Shown here piece after piece: positions 35,169 to 42,449 of a stretch of 64,000 nucleotides of DNA. Location: positions 9,610,001 through 9,674,000 of the forward strand of contig NZ_CP107995.1 of NCBI RefSeq assembly GCF_036116635.1. The letters run 5' to 3'. The stretch's first letter is position 1. Each line of letters starts with the position of its first letter. Source of the stretch: Amycolatopsis sp. NBC_00345 (GTDB lineage: Bacteria > Actinomycetota > Actinomycetes > Mycobacteriales > Pseudonocardiaceae). Under the pieces are notes generated by a model. That model ran no database searches. It was not told the DNA's origin and saw only the letters and a program-made list of their open reading frames with translations. The translations under genes and the position numbers were made by a program.

Positions 35169-36755
35169 ATGGACTACGACGTGGTGGTGGCGGGCGCGGG
35201 TCCGGTCGGGCTGCTGCTGGCCGCCGAGCTGCGGCTGGGCGGGGCGCGGGTGCTGGTGCTGGAGCGGGACGCCGAGGTGGTGCGGCCGTGGCGGGTGGGG
35301 TCGATGGGGGCGCGGTCGGTGAACACGCCGACGGCCGCGGCCCTGCACCTGCGCGGGCTGCTGCCCGCCGTGAGCGCGGCGGCGCTGTCCTGGTTCGACC
35401 CCAAGCAGATCACGCCGGAAATGCAGGCGGAGTTCCAGGCAGCGGCGCAGGCGGCCCGGTCGGAGGTCCGGCCTCAGGACGGCTCGCCGAAGCCGCCCGA
35501 TCTCCCGTTCGTCGGGCACTTCGCGGGCATCGGCGTGCGGGCCGACCGGCTCGACTTCGAGGACCCGGAGATGACCGCCGAGCTGTACGGCACCGGCGTG
35601 GTCGCGCAGCAGGACTTGGAGGACATCCTCGCCGCGCGGGCGGAGGAGCTGGGCGTGGAGATCCGGCGCGGTGCGGCCGTGACGGGGTTCGAGGCGGACG
35701 AAACCGGCGTGACGGTGGCGGCTGCCGGCACCTCCGTGCGCGCCGGCTGGCTGGTCGGCTGCGACGGCGGCCGCAGTACCGTTCGTAAGCTCTCCGGCAT
35801 CGGATTCCCTGGCGTGGACGCGGTTTTCCTCGGACGACAGGCCACTGTGGACATTACTGGTTCGGACATCGAAAGCCTTGACGAGAGTGCCGGCTGGCAG
35901 CACGGCCCCGGCGGGTCGTACGTGGTCGGTGGCTGGGGTGGCGGCGATACGCGGGTGCACACCGTCGAGCCCATCGGCACCGTCCCGGACGGCGAGGTGA
36001 CGGCCGAGGAGGTGCAGGCGAGCCTGCGGCGGGTCAGCGGGCTCGACGTCACCGTCACGGCCGTCCACACGGCCACGCGCTACACCGACGTGACGCGCCA
36101 GGCGGAGACCTACCGGCGCGGGCGCGTGCTGCTGGCCGGCGACGCCGCGCACGTCCACTCGCCCGCCGGCGGGCAGGGCCTGAACCTGGGCCTCGGTGAC
36201 GCGTTCGGGCTCGGCTGGCGGCTGGCCGCCGTGGTCCGCGGGGACGTGCCGGCGGACCTGCTCGACAGCTACGTCGCCGAGCGGCACCCGATCGGCCGGT
36301 GGGTGCAGGAGTGGAGCATGGCGCAGACCGCGCTCAGCCTGGACCGGAGCCCGCGCGCGGACGCCCTGCGCACCGTCGTCGGCCAGCTGCTGGACACTCG
36401 CGACGGCGCGACGTTTGTGGTCAAGCGGATCGCCGGCGTGTGGCAGCACTACGACCTGCCCGGCGCGCACCCGCTGGTCGGGCACCGCGCGCCGGATCTG
36501 CCGCTGACCGACGGCAGCACCCTGGCGTCCCACTTCGCGTCCGGCCGGGCGGTGTTCCTCGACGGCGGCTTCGGCGGCGAGGTGGCCGCGCGCTGGGCGG
36601 GGCGGCTGACCGTGGTCGAGGCCCGTGCCACGGCCTTCGCGGACGTGGTGATGTCGGCCTTCGCGCGGCCCGACGGGTACGTGGCGTGGGCCGGGCCGGG
36701 CGAGGGTCTGGCCGAGGCGCTGGAGACCTGGCTCGGCCCGTCAGCCCGTGGCTAG
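35169..36755 (+). CDS. Class A FAD-dependent aromatic monooxygenase
   Basis: A 528-residue flavoprotein hydroxylase. It has GAGPVGLLLAAEL at the N-terminus (FAD), GCDGGRSTVRKLSG (about 197-210, DG motif) and GRVLLAGDAAHVHSPAGGQGLNLGLGDA (about 318-345, GD motif), with a C-terminal thioredoxin-like domain (LVGHRAPDLPLTDG onward) typical of PHBH/phenol-hydroxylase-like enzymes. It resembles polyketide-tailoring and antibiotic-inactivating monooxygenases such as rifampicin monooxygenase. Substrate unknown; control by a TetR regulator points to an inducible detoxification role. The 3' end overlaps the next convergent gene by 15 bases. Confidence 0.88.
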   Translation: MDYDVVVAGAGPVGLLLAAELRLGGARVLVLERDAEVVRPWRVGSMGARSVNTPTAAALHLRGLLPAVSAAALSWFDPKQITPEMQAEFQAAAQAARSEVRPQDGSPKPPDLPFVGHFAGIGVRADRLDFEDPEMTAELYGTGVVAQQDLEDILAARAEELGVEIRRGAAVTGFEADETGVTVAAAGTSVRAGWLVGCDGGRSTVRKLSGIGFPGVDAVFLGRQATVDITGSDIESLDESAGWQHGPGGSYVVGGWGGGDTRVHTVEPIGTVPDGEVTAEEVQASLRRVSGLDVTVTAVHTATRYTDVTRQAETYRRGRVLLAGDAAHVHSPAGGQGLNLGLGDAFGLGWRLAAVVRGDVPADLLDSYVAERHPIGRWVQEWSMAQTALSLDRSPRADALRTVVGQLLDTRDGATFVVKRIAGVWQHYDLPGAHPLVGHRAPDLPLTDGSTLASHFASGRAVFLDGGFGGEVAARWAGRLTVVEARATAFADVVMSAFARPDGYVAWAGPGEGLAEALETWLGPSARG

Positions 36756-38036
36756 CTCCACGCGGTTGCGGCCGGCCTGCTTGGCCCGGTAGAGCGCGGT
36801 GTCGGTGGCCACCAGCACGTCGTCGACGCCGGTGAGGTGCTCGGCGGGGTAGAGGGCGCAGCCGATGGACACGGTGACGTCGGTGATCACCGTGTCCCGG
36901 TCGGGCAGGACGACCGCGACCCGCGGGACGCGGCGGCGGATGCGGTCCGCGAGCTGGCCGAGGTGCGCCATGCTGGGCACGTTCGGCACGACGATGGCGA
37001 ACTCCTCGCCGCCCCACCGGCCGCACACGTCCTGCTCGCGGATCTCGTCTCGCAGCGCGATGGCGATCTCGCGCAGCACCAGGTCGCCGGTCGGGTGACC
37101 GTAGGTGTCGTTGATCGACTTGAAGTGGTCGAGGTCGAGCAGCAGCACGCCGACGGTGCCGTGGCCCGCCCTGGCCCGCTCGAGGTACTGCTCGGCGATG
37201 GTGCGCCACCAGCGTTTGGTGGCCAGCCCGGTGGTGACGTCGGTGCGCGCGTCGCGCTGGAACTGGGTGAGCAGCAGGCCGCGGTGCAGGGCCACGAGCG
37301 CGACGACGACTCCCACGAGCACCAGCGGGTTGGCCAGCACCAGCAGCGTGGCGGTGACCAGGCCGAGGCCGATCGCGCCCGCCTCCAGGATCTGGTCGCC
37401 GAAGCCGGAGAACAGCTCGCTGATCGACCGCGGGGTGCTCGACAGCGCGATCGCGACCATCACCAGCGCCGTGTTGATCGCCCACCGCAGCACGGCGGCC
37501 AGCGCGATCACGGCGAGGTCGCCGAGGCCGGACAGGAACCCGGAATCCGGGATGCCGGGGTAGTGGTGCAGGCCGAGGCTGAGCACGAGCACGGCGGCCT
37601 GCGTGCCGCACAGCACGGTCGCGGCGGAGAAGATCCAGCGGTGCGGGAGCACGGGCCGTTCGTGCGGCCAGATCCGCCACCACGCCACCGCGTAGGTGAG
37701 CACGACCATCGCCGACGCGAGCACGGCTGGCAGCGCGATGACGGCCGCGATGCTCCACACAGCCTTGGTGTCGACGTACGCGACCGTGGGCGCCCGGTTG
37801 TACTCGCGCTGGCGCTCGATGTGCCGGGTGGCTTCGATCGCGGCGACCGCGCACACGGCGAGCACGCCGAAACGGACGAGATCCTGGTGGCGCACCGGCG
37901 CGAGCCACGCGGTGCCCACCGACGAGGCGACCGCGACGACGTTCACCACCAGCACGTAGGTGCGCACGCGGGGAGGCAACCGCCAAAGCCGCCAGCCCCT
38001 GAACCAGCTGTCCGGCCGGTCTGTTCCTCCGCGCAC
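36741..38036 (-). CDS. Membrane diguanylate cyclase (GGDEF)
   Basis: A 431-residue protein. About 250 N-terminal residues contain six to eight hydrophobic helices, then a GGDEF domain: LLLDLDHFKSINDTYGHPTGDLVL, and GRWGGEEFAIVVP with an intact GGEEF active site (about 342-346). REQD lies five residues upstream, matching the RxxD inhibitory site, so activity should be feedback-limited by c-di-GMP. There is no EAL domain. It makes c-di-GMP, which in actinomycetes controls development through BldD and WhiG/RsiG. It diverges from the micro-ORF array. Confidence 0.9.
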   Translation of the reverse strand: MRGGTDRPDSWFRGWRLWRLPPRVRTYVLVVNVVAVASSVGTAWLAPVRHQDLVRFGVLAVCAVAAIEATRHIERQREYNRAPTVAYVDTKAVWSIAAVIALPAVLASAMVVLTYAVAWWRIWPHERPVLPHRWIFSAATVLCGTQAAVLVLSLGLHHYPGIPDSGFLSGLGDLAVIALAAVLRWAINTALVMVAIALSSTPRSISELFSGFGDQILEAGAIGLGLVTATLLVLANPLVLVGVVVALVALHRGLLLTQFQRDARTDVTTGLATKRWWRTIAEQYLERARAGHGTVGVLLLDLDHFKSINDTYGHPTGDLVLREIAIALRDEIREQDVCGRWGGEEFAIVVPNVPSMAHLGQLADRIRRRVPRVAVVLPDRDTVITDVTVSIGCALYPAEHLTGVDDVLVATDTALYRAKQAGRNRVELATG

Positions 38037-38038
38037 TC

Positions 38039-38091
38039 TTCACCTCACCCGGTTGGCTTTCTACCGTAAACGACGAGGCGCTTCGTGTGAC
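38039..38091. promoter_or_regulatory. Overlapping divergent promoters, micro-ORF array and diguanylate cyclase
   Basis: Plus strand: TTCACC (38039-38044), 17 bases, TACCGT (38062-38067). Minus strand: GTCACA (38091-38086), 17 bases, TACGGT (38068-38063). The -10 boxes overlap, so the two units would compete. Motif-based prediction only. Confidence 0.4.
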
Positions 38092-38118
38092 GCTCGTGGC
38101 CCGGACTATGGGAGCAGC

Positions 38119-38136
38119 CCGGGCAAGTTCGCCCGG
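38119..38136 (+). other. Hairpin in the leader of the micro-ORF array
   Basis: CCGGGC-AAGTTC-GCCCGG lies between the predicted promoter and the first micro-ORF. It could stabilise the transcript or be regulatory. Confidence 0.4.
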
Positions 38137-38177
38137 ACAGCCCAGCGCCCGGGCGTCGCGGAGGGGAGGTGACGACT

Positions 38178-38201
38178 GTGCGTGACGACGATCGGCGGTA
38201 A
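38178..38201 (+). CDS. Micro-ORF 1, peptide MRDDDRR
   Basis: GTG start, seven codons, TAA stop. GGGGAGG lies eight bases upstream. It shares MRD with the others but then diverges (DDRR instead of NNWT). It may be a decayed or specialised first member. Confidence 0.6.
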   Translation: MRDDDRR

Positions 38202-38250
38202 ACCCCCGGTCGACCTGGGAATCCATGGAGCAGGAAAGGAGGTGCCGACC

Positions 38251-38274
38251 ATGCGCGACAACAACTGGACGTAG
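38251..38274 (+). CDS. Micro-ORF 2, peptide MRDNNWT
   Basis: ATG start, seven codons, TAG stop. AAGGAGG ends eight bases upstream. The only member of the MRDNNWT type that stops after Thr without an eighth residue. Confidence 0.75.
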   Translation: MRDNNWT

Positions 38275-38318
38275 TCGCCGGTACCGACCGTGACGGAACG
38301 AGTGAGAGGAGGCGCGCT

Positions 38319-38345
38319 GTGCGTGACAACAACTGGACCTGCTGA
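38319..38345 (+). CDS. Micro-ORF 3, peptide MRDNNWTC
   Basis: GTG start, eight codons, TGA stop. GAGAGGAGG ends six bases upstream. C-terminal Cys, identical at protein level to micro-ORF 5. Confidence 0.78.
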   Translation: MRDNNWTC

Positions 38346-38388
38346 GCCCGCTGACCAGCCCCGATGCGAACCGGGAGGAGGTGGCCCG

Positions 38389-38415
38389 ATGCGTGACAAC
38401 AACTGGACCCGTTGA
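38389..38415 (+). CDS. Micro-ORF 4, peptide MRDNNWTR
   Basis: ATG start, eight codons, TGA stop. GGGAGGAGG upstream. C-terminal Arg (CGT), identical peptide to micro-ORF 6 (CGA). Confidence 0.78.
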   Translation: MRDNNWTR

Positions 38416-38459
38416 GCCGTGCTGATCAGTCCCTGTGCGAATCGGAAGGAGGCAAGCCC

Positions 38460-38486
38460 GTGCGCGACAACAACTGGACCTGCTGA
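38460..38486 (+). CDS. Micro-ORF 5, peptide MRDNNWTC
   Basis: GTG start, eight codons, TGA stop. GGAAGGAGG upstream. C-terminal Cys. Confidence 0.78.
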   Translation: MRDNNWTC

Positions 38487-38529
38487 ACCCCGTCCCGAGC
38501 GAAGGAACTGCGGCGAGGAGGTGAAAGGC

Positions 38530-38556
38530 GTGCGCGACAACAACTGGACCCGATGA
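38530..38556 (+). CDS. Micro-ORF 6, peptide MRDNNWTR
   Basis: GTG start, eight codons, TGA stop. GCGAGGAGG upstream. C-terminal Arg. Last clear member; the terminator stem starts 93 bases after its stop. Confidence 0.78.
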   Translation: MRDNNWTR

Positions 38557-38629
38557 GGCCGAGCGACCGCGTGATCACCAGATCCGGTCCGAGGAGGTGA
38601 ACGAGACGACAGCCGGGTACGAGGACCGG

Positions 38630-39874
38630 TCAAGGGACAGCGGGTGGTGTGGTCCCGCCGAGGGGGCTTCGGCGGGACCACGCCGCGCGCGTCCAGGCTG
38701 TGGCGGCCAGCGCGGCGGCCGTCGCCCCGGCGGCCGCCGCGACGCTGACCACGGCGGTCGGCGCGAGCACCTGCGTGAGCGCGCCCGCGGCGGCGATGCC
38801 CACCCCCTGCGAAGCCCGCAGCGCCGCGATCGCGACGCCGATCACCTGGCCGCGCTGTTCCGTCGGCGCGGAGAGGCTGTATTGCACCTGCGTGATGAGG
38901 TCGTGCGCGGAGCACATGCCGGACAGCGTCCAGAGCACGACGATCGGGACCAGCCCCGGCGCCCAGCCCGTCGGCAGCAGCAGGAGGCTGGTCAGCACCG
39001 CGAGCGGGCCCAGCAGCCGCAGCTGGCGCGCCCGCGGGAGCCGGCTGATCAGCAGCGCGCCCAGCACCGTGCCGACGGGGTTCGCGACGAGCAGCCAGCC
39101 CAGCACCCCCGTCCCGCCGAGCTGGGCGGAGATCGGCACCGCCAGCCCCTCCGGGATCACGTAGAACCCGCAGCAGCAGGCGATCGCCAGCAGCGACCGC
39201 AGTTTCCGGTCCCGCGCCACGAGCCGGCAGCCCGCGACGAGCGCGGCCCACTGGGACAACCGTTGCGGCGTGGGCGAAGTCACCCGTTCCACCGGGTGCG
39301 GCCGCAGCCCCCAGCGCAGCGCGAGCGCCGAGACGGCGAACGTCAGCGCGTCCACCCACAACGCCCCCGCCACACCGAGCCACGCGACCACCGCCGCGCC
39401 CGCGCCGAAGCCGATCACGAGCGCGGCCTGGTAGGTCGAGGACAGGATCGCCTGGCCGACCGGCAGCCGGTCCTCGCCCAGCAGGTCCGGCAGCACGGCC
39501 TGGCGCGCCGCCTGGAACGGGCCCGCCGCCAGCTGGACCACCACGAGCAGCGCCGCGGCGACGGGCCACGGCAGCCCGGGGATCGCCATCACCGCGACGA
39601 GCGCGGCCCGCAGCACGTCCGCCACGACCATCACCGACCGTCGCGGATACCGGTCGGCGAGCCCGCCGAGCGCGCCACCGAGGAGGTCCGGCAGATAGGT
39701 GAGCGCGTACGTCAGCGCGGCCCAGCCGGCCGACGCCGTCCGGTCGAACACGAGCACTGTCAGTGCCACGCGGGCCAGCTGGTCGCCGGCCACGGACAGC
39801 ACGTGAGCCAGCCAGAGTGCCCGGAATTCGGTCACACCGAACACATTCCGGAACGTCGGGGGAGCCGGGCTCAT
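38630..39874 (-). CDS. MFS exporter (enterobactin/macrolide-exporter-like)
   Basis: A 414-residue major facilitator with about 12 hydrophobic helices. FRALWLAHVLSVAGDQLARVALTVLVFDRT and the loop GGLADRYPRRSVMVVAD (2-3 loop) are typical of the MFS_3 branch of drug and siderophore exporters. ATG at 39874 has no clear ribosome site; a longer frame to 39946 is less likely. It converges with the micro-ORF array, so it is a candidate exporter for the peptides, though nothing in the sequence proves it. Confidence 0.85.
   Translation of the reverse strand: MSPAPPTFRNVFGVTEFRALWLAHVLSVAGDQLARVALTVLVFDRTASAGWAALTYALTYLPDLLGGALGGLADRYPRRSVMVVADVLRAALVAVMAIPGLPWPVAAALLVVVQLAAGPFQAARQAVLPDLLGEDRLPVGQAILSSTYQAALVIGFGAGAAVVAWLGVAGALWVDALTFAVSALALRWGLRPHPVERVTSPTPQRLSQWAALVAGCRLVARDRKLRSLLAIACCCGFYVIPEGLAVPISAQLGGTGVLGWLLVANPVGTVLGALLISRLPRARQLRLLGPLAVLTSLLLLPTGWAPGLVPIVVLWTLSGMCSAHDLITQVQYSLSAPTEQRGQVIGVAIAALRASQGVGIAAAGALTQVLAPTAVVSVAAAAGATAAALAATAWTRAAWSRRSPLGGTTPPAVP
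38649..38681. terminator. Terminator shared by micro-ORF array and MFS gene
   Basis: Perfect 13-bp stem GTGGTCCCGCCGA / TCGGCGGGACCAC with a 7-base loop. It ends the array on the plus strand and overlaps the last codons of the convergent MFS gene. Confidence 0.8.
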
Positions 39875-40008
39875 GTGATCAGAGTGTCCTGGCTCGGCCA
39901 CGTGGAGCAACCCCCGGCAGCTCGGGTGGGTCGTCTGGACCGTCACTTCCGTGGCGTGAAAAACTTGGTGGTCGCCGTCCGTGAACGCCGCACCGAGGGG
40001 TTAGTCCG

Positions 40009-41550
40009 TTGACCGAGGAGAGCCGGCAAGTCGCCGGTCGCTACCAGCTCGTCGAGCTCATCGGCAGCGGCGCCATGGGCATGGTCTGGCGCGGGGAGGA
40101 CAAGATCCTCGGCCGCGTGGTCGCGGTCAAGGAACTCCTCATGCCCGTGAACCAGGGTGAGGAGAAAGTCGCCGAGGCCAAGAGCCGCGCGATGCGCGAG
40201 GCCCGGATCGCCGCGCGGCTTCAGCACCCGAACGCCATTTCCGTGTTCAACGTGGTCGAGTACGAGGACCGGCCGTGGCTGATCATGGAATACCTGCCCT
40301 CGCGCAGCCTGTCGGCGAAGCTGCACGAGGACGGCGAGATGACCGTCGACGAGGTCATCCCGGTCGCCGTGCAGCTGGCCGGCGTGCTGGCCGCCGCGCA
40401 CCGGGCGGGCATCGTGCACCGCGATGTCAAGCCCGGCAACATCCTGCTCGGCGAAGACGGAACGGTGAAGGTCACCGACTTCGGCATCTCCCGCGCGGTC
40501 GGCGACGTGACGCTGACCGCCACCGGCGAGATCTCCGGCACGCCCGCGTTCCTCGCGCCTGAAGCAGCGCGCGGCGAAGAGGCCACGTTCCCTTCCGACG
40601 TTTTCGCGCTCGGCGCCACGCTGTACATGGCGGTGGAGGGCGTGCCGCCGTTCGGCACCGCCGACAACGCGATCGCGTTGCTGTACCGCGTGTCCAGCGG
40701 CGAGATCACCCCGCCGAAGCAGGCCGGGCGGCTCGAACCGCTGCTGCTGAAGCTGCTCGAACTCAAGCCGGAGGACCGGCCGTCGATGGCGGAGGTTCTG
40801 GTCGAGCTGCGCAACCTCGACGGCGGCGTCACCCCGGTCGCGACGATCCCCGAGCCGCTGACGCTGCCCCGGACCAAGCCCGTCGCGGTCGCGACCCCGG
40901 CGGTCGGCGCTGCCTCGGCTGAGGCTGCTGTCCCGGCTTTGGCTTCGGCTTCGGCTGAGGCGGCTCCGACCACGCCGGCCCCTCCGGGGGACCCGAGCGT
41001 GGACCGAAGACGCCGCTCGATGCTCCTCGCCGGGATCGGCGCGCTGCTCGTGGTGGTCGCGGTCGTGGTGATCGTGCTCGTCAACCGCAACAGCAGCACC
41101 GGCAACACCGCGGGCGGTTCGCCGTCAAGCTCCCAGCCGCCTGCTTCTTCCCCAGCTCCGAGCCCCTCCGCGACGCCTTCGACGCCGCCCAGTTCGCCTT
41201 CGACGCCCCCGACGTCCTCCAGCCCGCCGACCTCGTCCAGCGTGGCCCCGCCGCAGAACACCGTGCAGGCGCTGGAGAACTACTTCGGCCTGCTCCCGGG
41301 GAACACCGACACGGGGTTCACGTTGCTGTCAAAGGGCTTCCTCGCCAAGCGGAAGCAGACCTTGGAGAGCTACAAGAGCTACTGGAAGCTGTACAGCGAG
41401 GTCACGGTGGCGAACGTTCAGCAGACCGGGCCCGAAACGCTGAGCGCGGATGTCACCTACGTCAAGCCCGGCGGCAGTAGCGTGACCAACCACCACACCT
41501 ACCGGATGGTGCAGGAAGACGGCGTCTGGAAGATCGACACCGAGTCCTGA
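40009..41550 (+). CDS. Receptor-type Ser/Thr protein kinase (PknB-like)
   Basis: A 513-residue kinase. GSGAMGMVW (about 19-27, P-loop), VAVKE (Lys 41), HRDVKPGNILL (Asp 139), DFG (157-159) and SGTPAFLAPE complete an active Hanks-type domain. An Ala/Pro-rich linker leads to a membrane helix at about 338-360 (MLLAGIGALLVVVAVVVIVL). Outside is a Ser/Pro/Thr stalk and a C-terminal domain of about 90 residues with an SnoaL/NTF2-like look, not PASTA repeats. TTG start with GAGGGG upstream. Ligand unknown. Confidence 0.9.
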   Translation: MTEESRQVAGRYQLVELIGSGAMGMVWRGEDKILGRVVAVKELLMPVNQGEEKVAEAKSRAMREARIAARLQHPNAISVFNVVEYEDRPWLIMEYLPSRSLSAKLHEDGEMTVDEVIPVAVQLAGVLAAAHRAGIVHRDVKPGNILLGEDGTVKVTDFGISRAVGDVTLTATGEISGTPAFLAPEAARGEEATFPSDVFALGATLYMAVEGVPPFGTADNAIALLYRVSSGEITPPKQAGRLEPLLLKLLELKPEDRPSMAEVLVELRNLDGGVTPVATIPEPLTLPRTKPVAVATPAVGAASAEAAVPALASASAEAAPTTPAPPGDPSVDRRRRSMLLAGIGALLVVVAVVVIVLVNRNSSTGNTAGGSPSSSQPPASSPAPSPSATPSTPPSSPSTPPTSSSPPTSSSVAPPQNTVQALENYFGLLPGNTDTGFTLLSKGFLAKRKQTLESYKSYWKLYSEVTVANVQQTGPETLSADVTYVKPGGSSVTNHHTYRMVQEDGVWKIDTES

Positions 41551-41553
41551 GTC

Positions 41554-42195
41554 TCAGCGCAGCAGCAGTTCGATCGCCCCGGCCGCGTCGCCGACCACGT
41601 GGTCCGGGGCGCCGTCGTCTTCGAGCCAGCGGCGCCCGCGGTCGACCCACACCGTGTGCAGGCCCGCGGCGCGGCCGCCGGTGATGTCCGCCGCGGCGGA
41701 GTCGCCGACCATCCAGCCGCCCTTGAGCGGAACCTCGCAGCGGCCGGCCGCGATCTCGAACAGCCGCCGGTCGGGTTTGCCGAAGCCCTCGTGCGCGGAG
41801 ATCGCCCAGCCGTCGACCTGCCCCGCGAGGCCCGTGCAGACGAGGGTCGCCAGCTGTTGCGCGGCGTCGCCGTTGGTGACCACGCCGATCCGCCAGCCCG
41901 CGGCGCGCAGCCGGGGCAGCCCGCCGCGCACGCCCGGCGCCACGGGGATCAGCGCGGGATGCCGTTCGTGGAAGTCTTCGAGGAGCTCCGGCACCGTCTC
42001 GTGCAGCGCGAACCGTTCGCGGACCGCGGTGAAGAACGCTTCCCTCGGCTCGAGGCCGTCACGGTCGGCGGCCACCAGCCACTTGGCGTCCTCGCCGCCG
42101 AGCCGGTGTTCCGCGCAGAACTCCCAGGCCCACCGGCGAACGCCTTCCGCCCGGTCGACGAGGGTGTTGTCGAGGTCGAACAGCACCAGCCGCAC
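41554..42195 (-). CDS. HAD-superfamily phosphatase
   Basis: A 213-residue hydrolase with FDLDNTLVDR (nucleophile and acid Asp, about 6-8), a C1 helical cap, VVTNGD (motif II), GKPDRRLF (motif III Lys) and VGDSAAADITGG (motif IV). The layout resembles phosphoglycolate-phosphatase/YjjG-like enzymes acting on small phosphates. It converges with the kinase gene three bases away. Confidence 0.88.
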   Translation of the reverse strand: MRLVLFDLDNTLVDRAEGVRRWAWEFCAEHRLGGEDAKWLVAADRDGLEPREAFFTAVRERFALHETVPELLEDFHERHPALIPVAPGVRGGLPRLRAAGWRIGVVTNGDAAQQLATLVCTGLAGQVDGWAISAHEGFGKPDRRLFEIAAGRCEVPLKGGWMVGDSAAADITGGRAAGLHTVWVDRGRRWLEDDGAPDHVVGDAAGAIELLLR

Positions 42196-42435
42196 GGGAA
42201 GAACCCTAGGCAGACTCCCCGTCGCCCCGCACGCTGACCAGCCATGAACGACCCGGCCGGCGCACTGTGGCGTCCGTGCGGGCGAATGGTGTTACCCCGG
42301 ACAGAGCTGCGGTGCGGTGCCGTACCGGTCTTCCTGTGGGCCTCGTGGAACGGCGCGGGGAACTCCGCACCCGCACTTTCGGCTCTTCTTAGGCCGTTCG
42401 GGTGGCGTGAAGCCCGTTTTTGTCGGTGTCCGATG

Positions 42436-42449
42436 CGAACATATGTTCG
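42436..42449. promoter_or_regulatory. LexA (SOS) box across the dinB start codon
   Basis: CGAAC-ATAT-GTTCG, a perfect 14-bp palindrome that matches the actinobacterial SOS box core (CGAAC N4 GTTCG). The predicted ATG (42443-42445) lies inside it, so LexA binding would block the start of a leaderless or short-leader transcript. Confidence 0.88.

Larger units (their letters stand above)
38161..38600 (+). repeat. Tandem micro-ORF array, six units of about 70 bp
   Basis: Six ribosome site plus micro-ORF units start at 38178, 38251, 38319, 38389, 38460 and 38530, at spacings of 73, 68, 70, 71 and 70 bases. The 14-base core GACAACAACTGGAC is invariant in units 2-6. Elsewhere the coding part differs by synonymous changes (CGC/CGT, ACC/ACG), start codon (ATG/GTG) and the eighth residue (none, Cys or Arg). 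The spacers keep AGGAGG or close variants 6-8 bases before each start and share weaker similarity. A seventh ribosome site (GAGGAGG at 38591-38597) has no matching peptide. The spacings are not multiples of three, so no long frame exists. Confidence 0.9.

Noticed and set aside
38161..38600. CRISPR array or iteron-type repeat
   Set aside because: Repeats are short and imperfect, spacers are similar to each other rather than unique, each spacer keeps a ribosome site, and there are no cas or rep genes. Codon-level substitutions fit coding better.
38591..38640. Seventh micro-ORF
   Set aside because: A strong GAGGAGG is at the expected period, but the following codons (ACG ACA GCC) do not match the peptide and lack a usual start. 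Probably a decayed unit.
38106..39569. Minus-strand open frame through the micro-ORF array with repeated VQLLSR
   Set aside because: The repeat reflects the inverse of the micro-ORF codons. Array spacings are not multiples of three, ribosome sites and start/stop codons are on the plus strand, and the rest of this frame is antisense-frame noise across the MFS gene.
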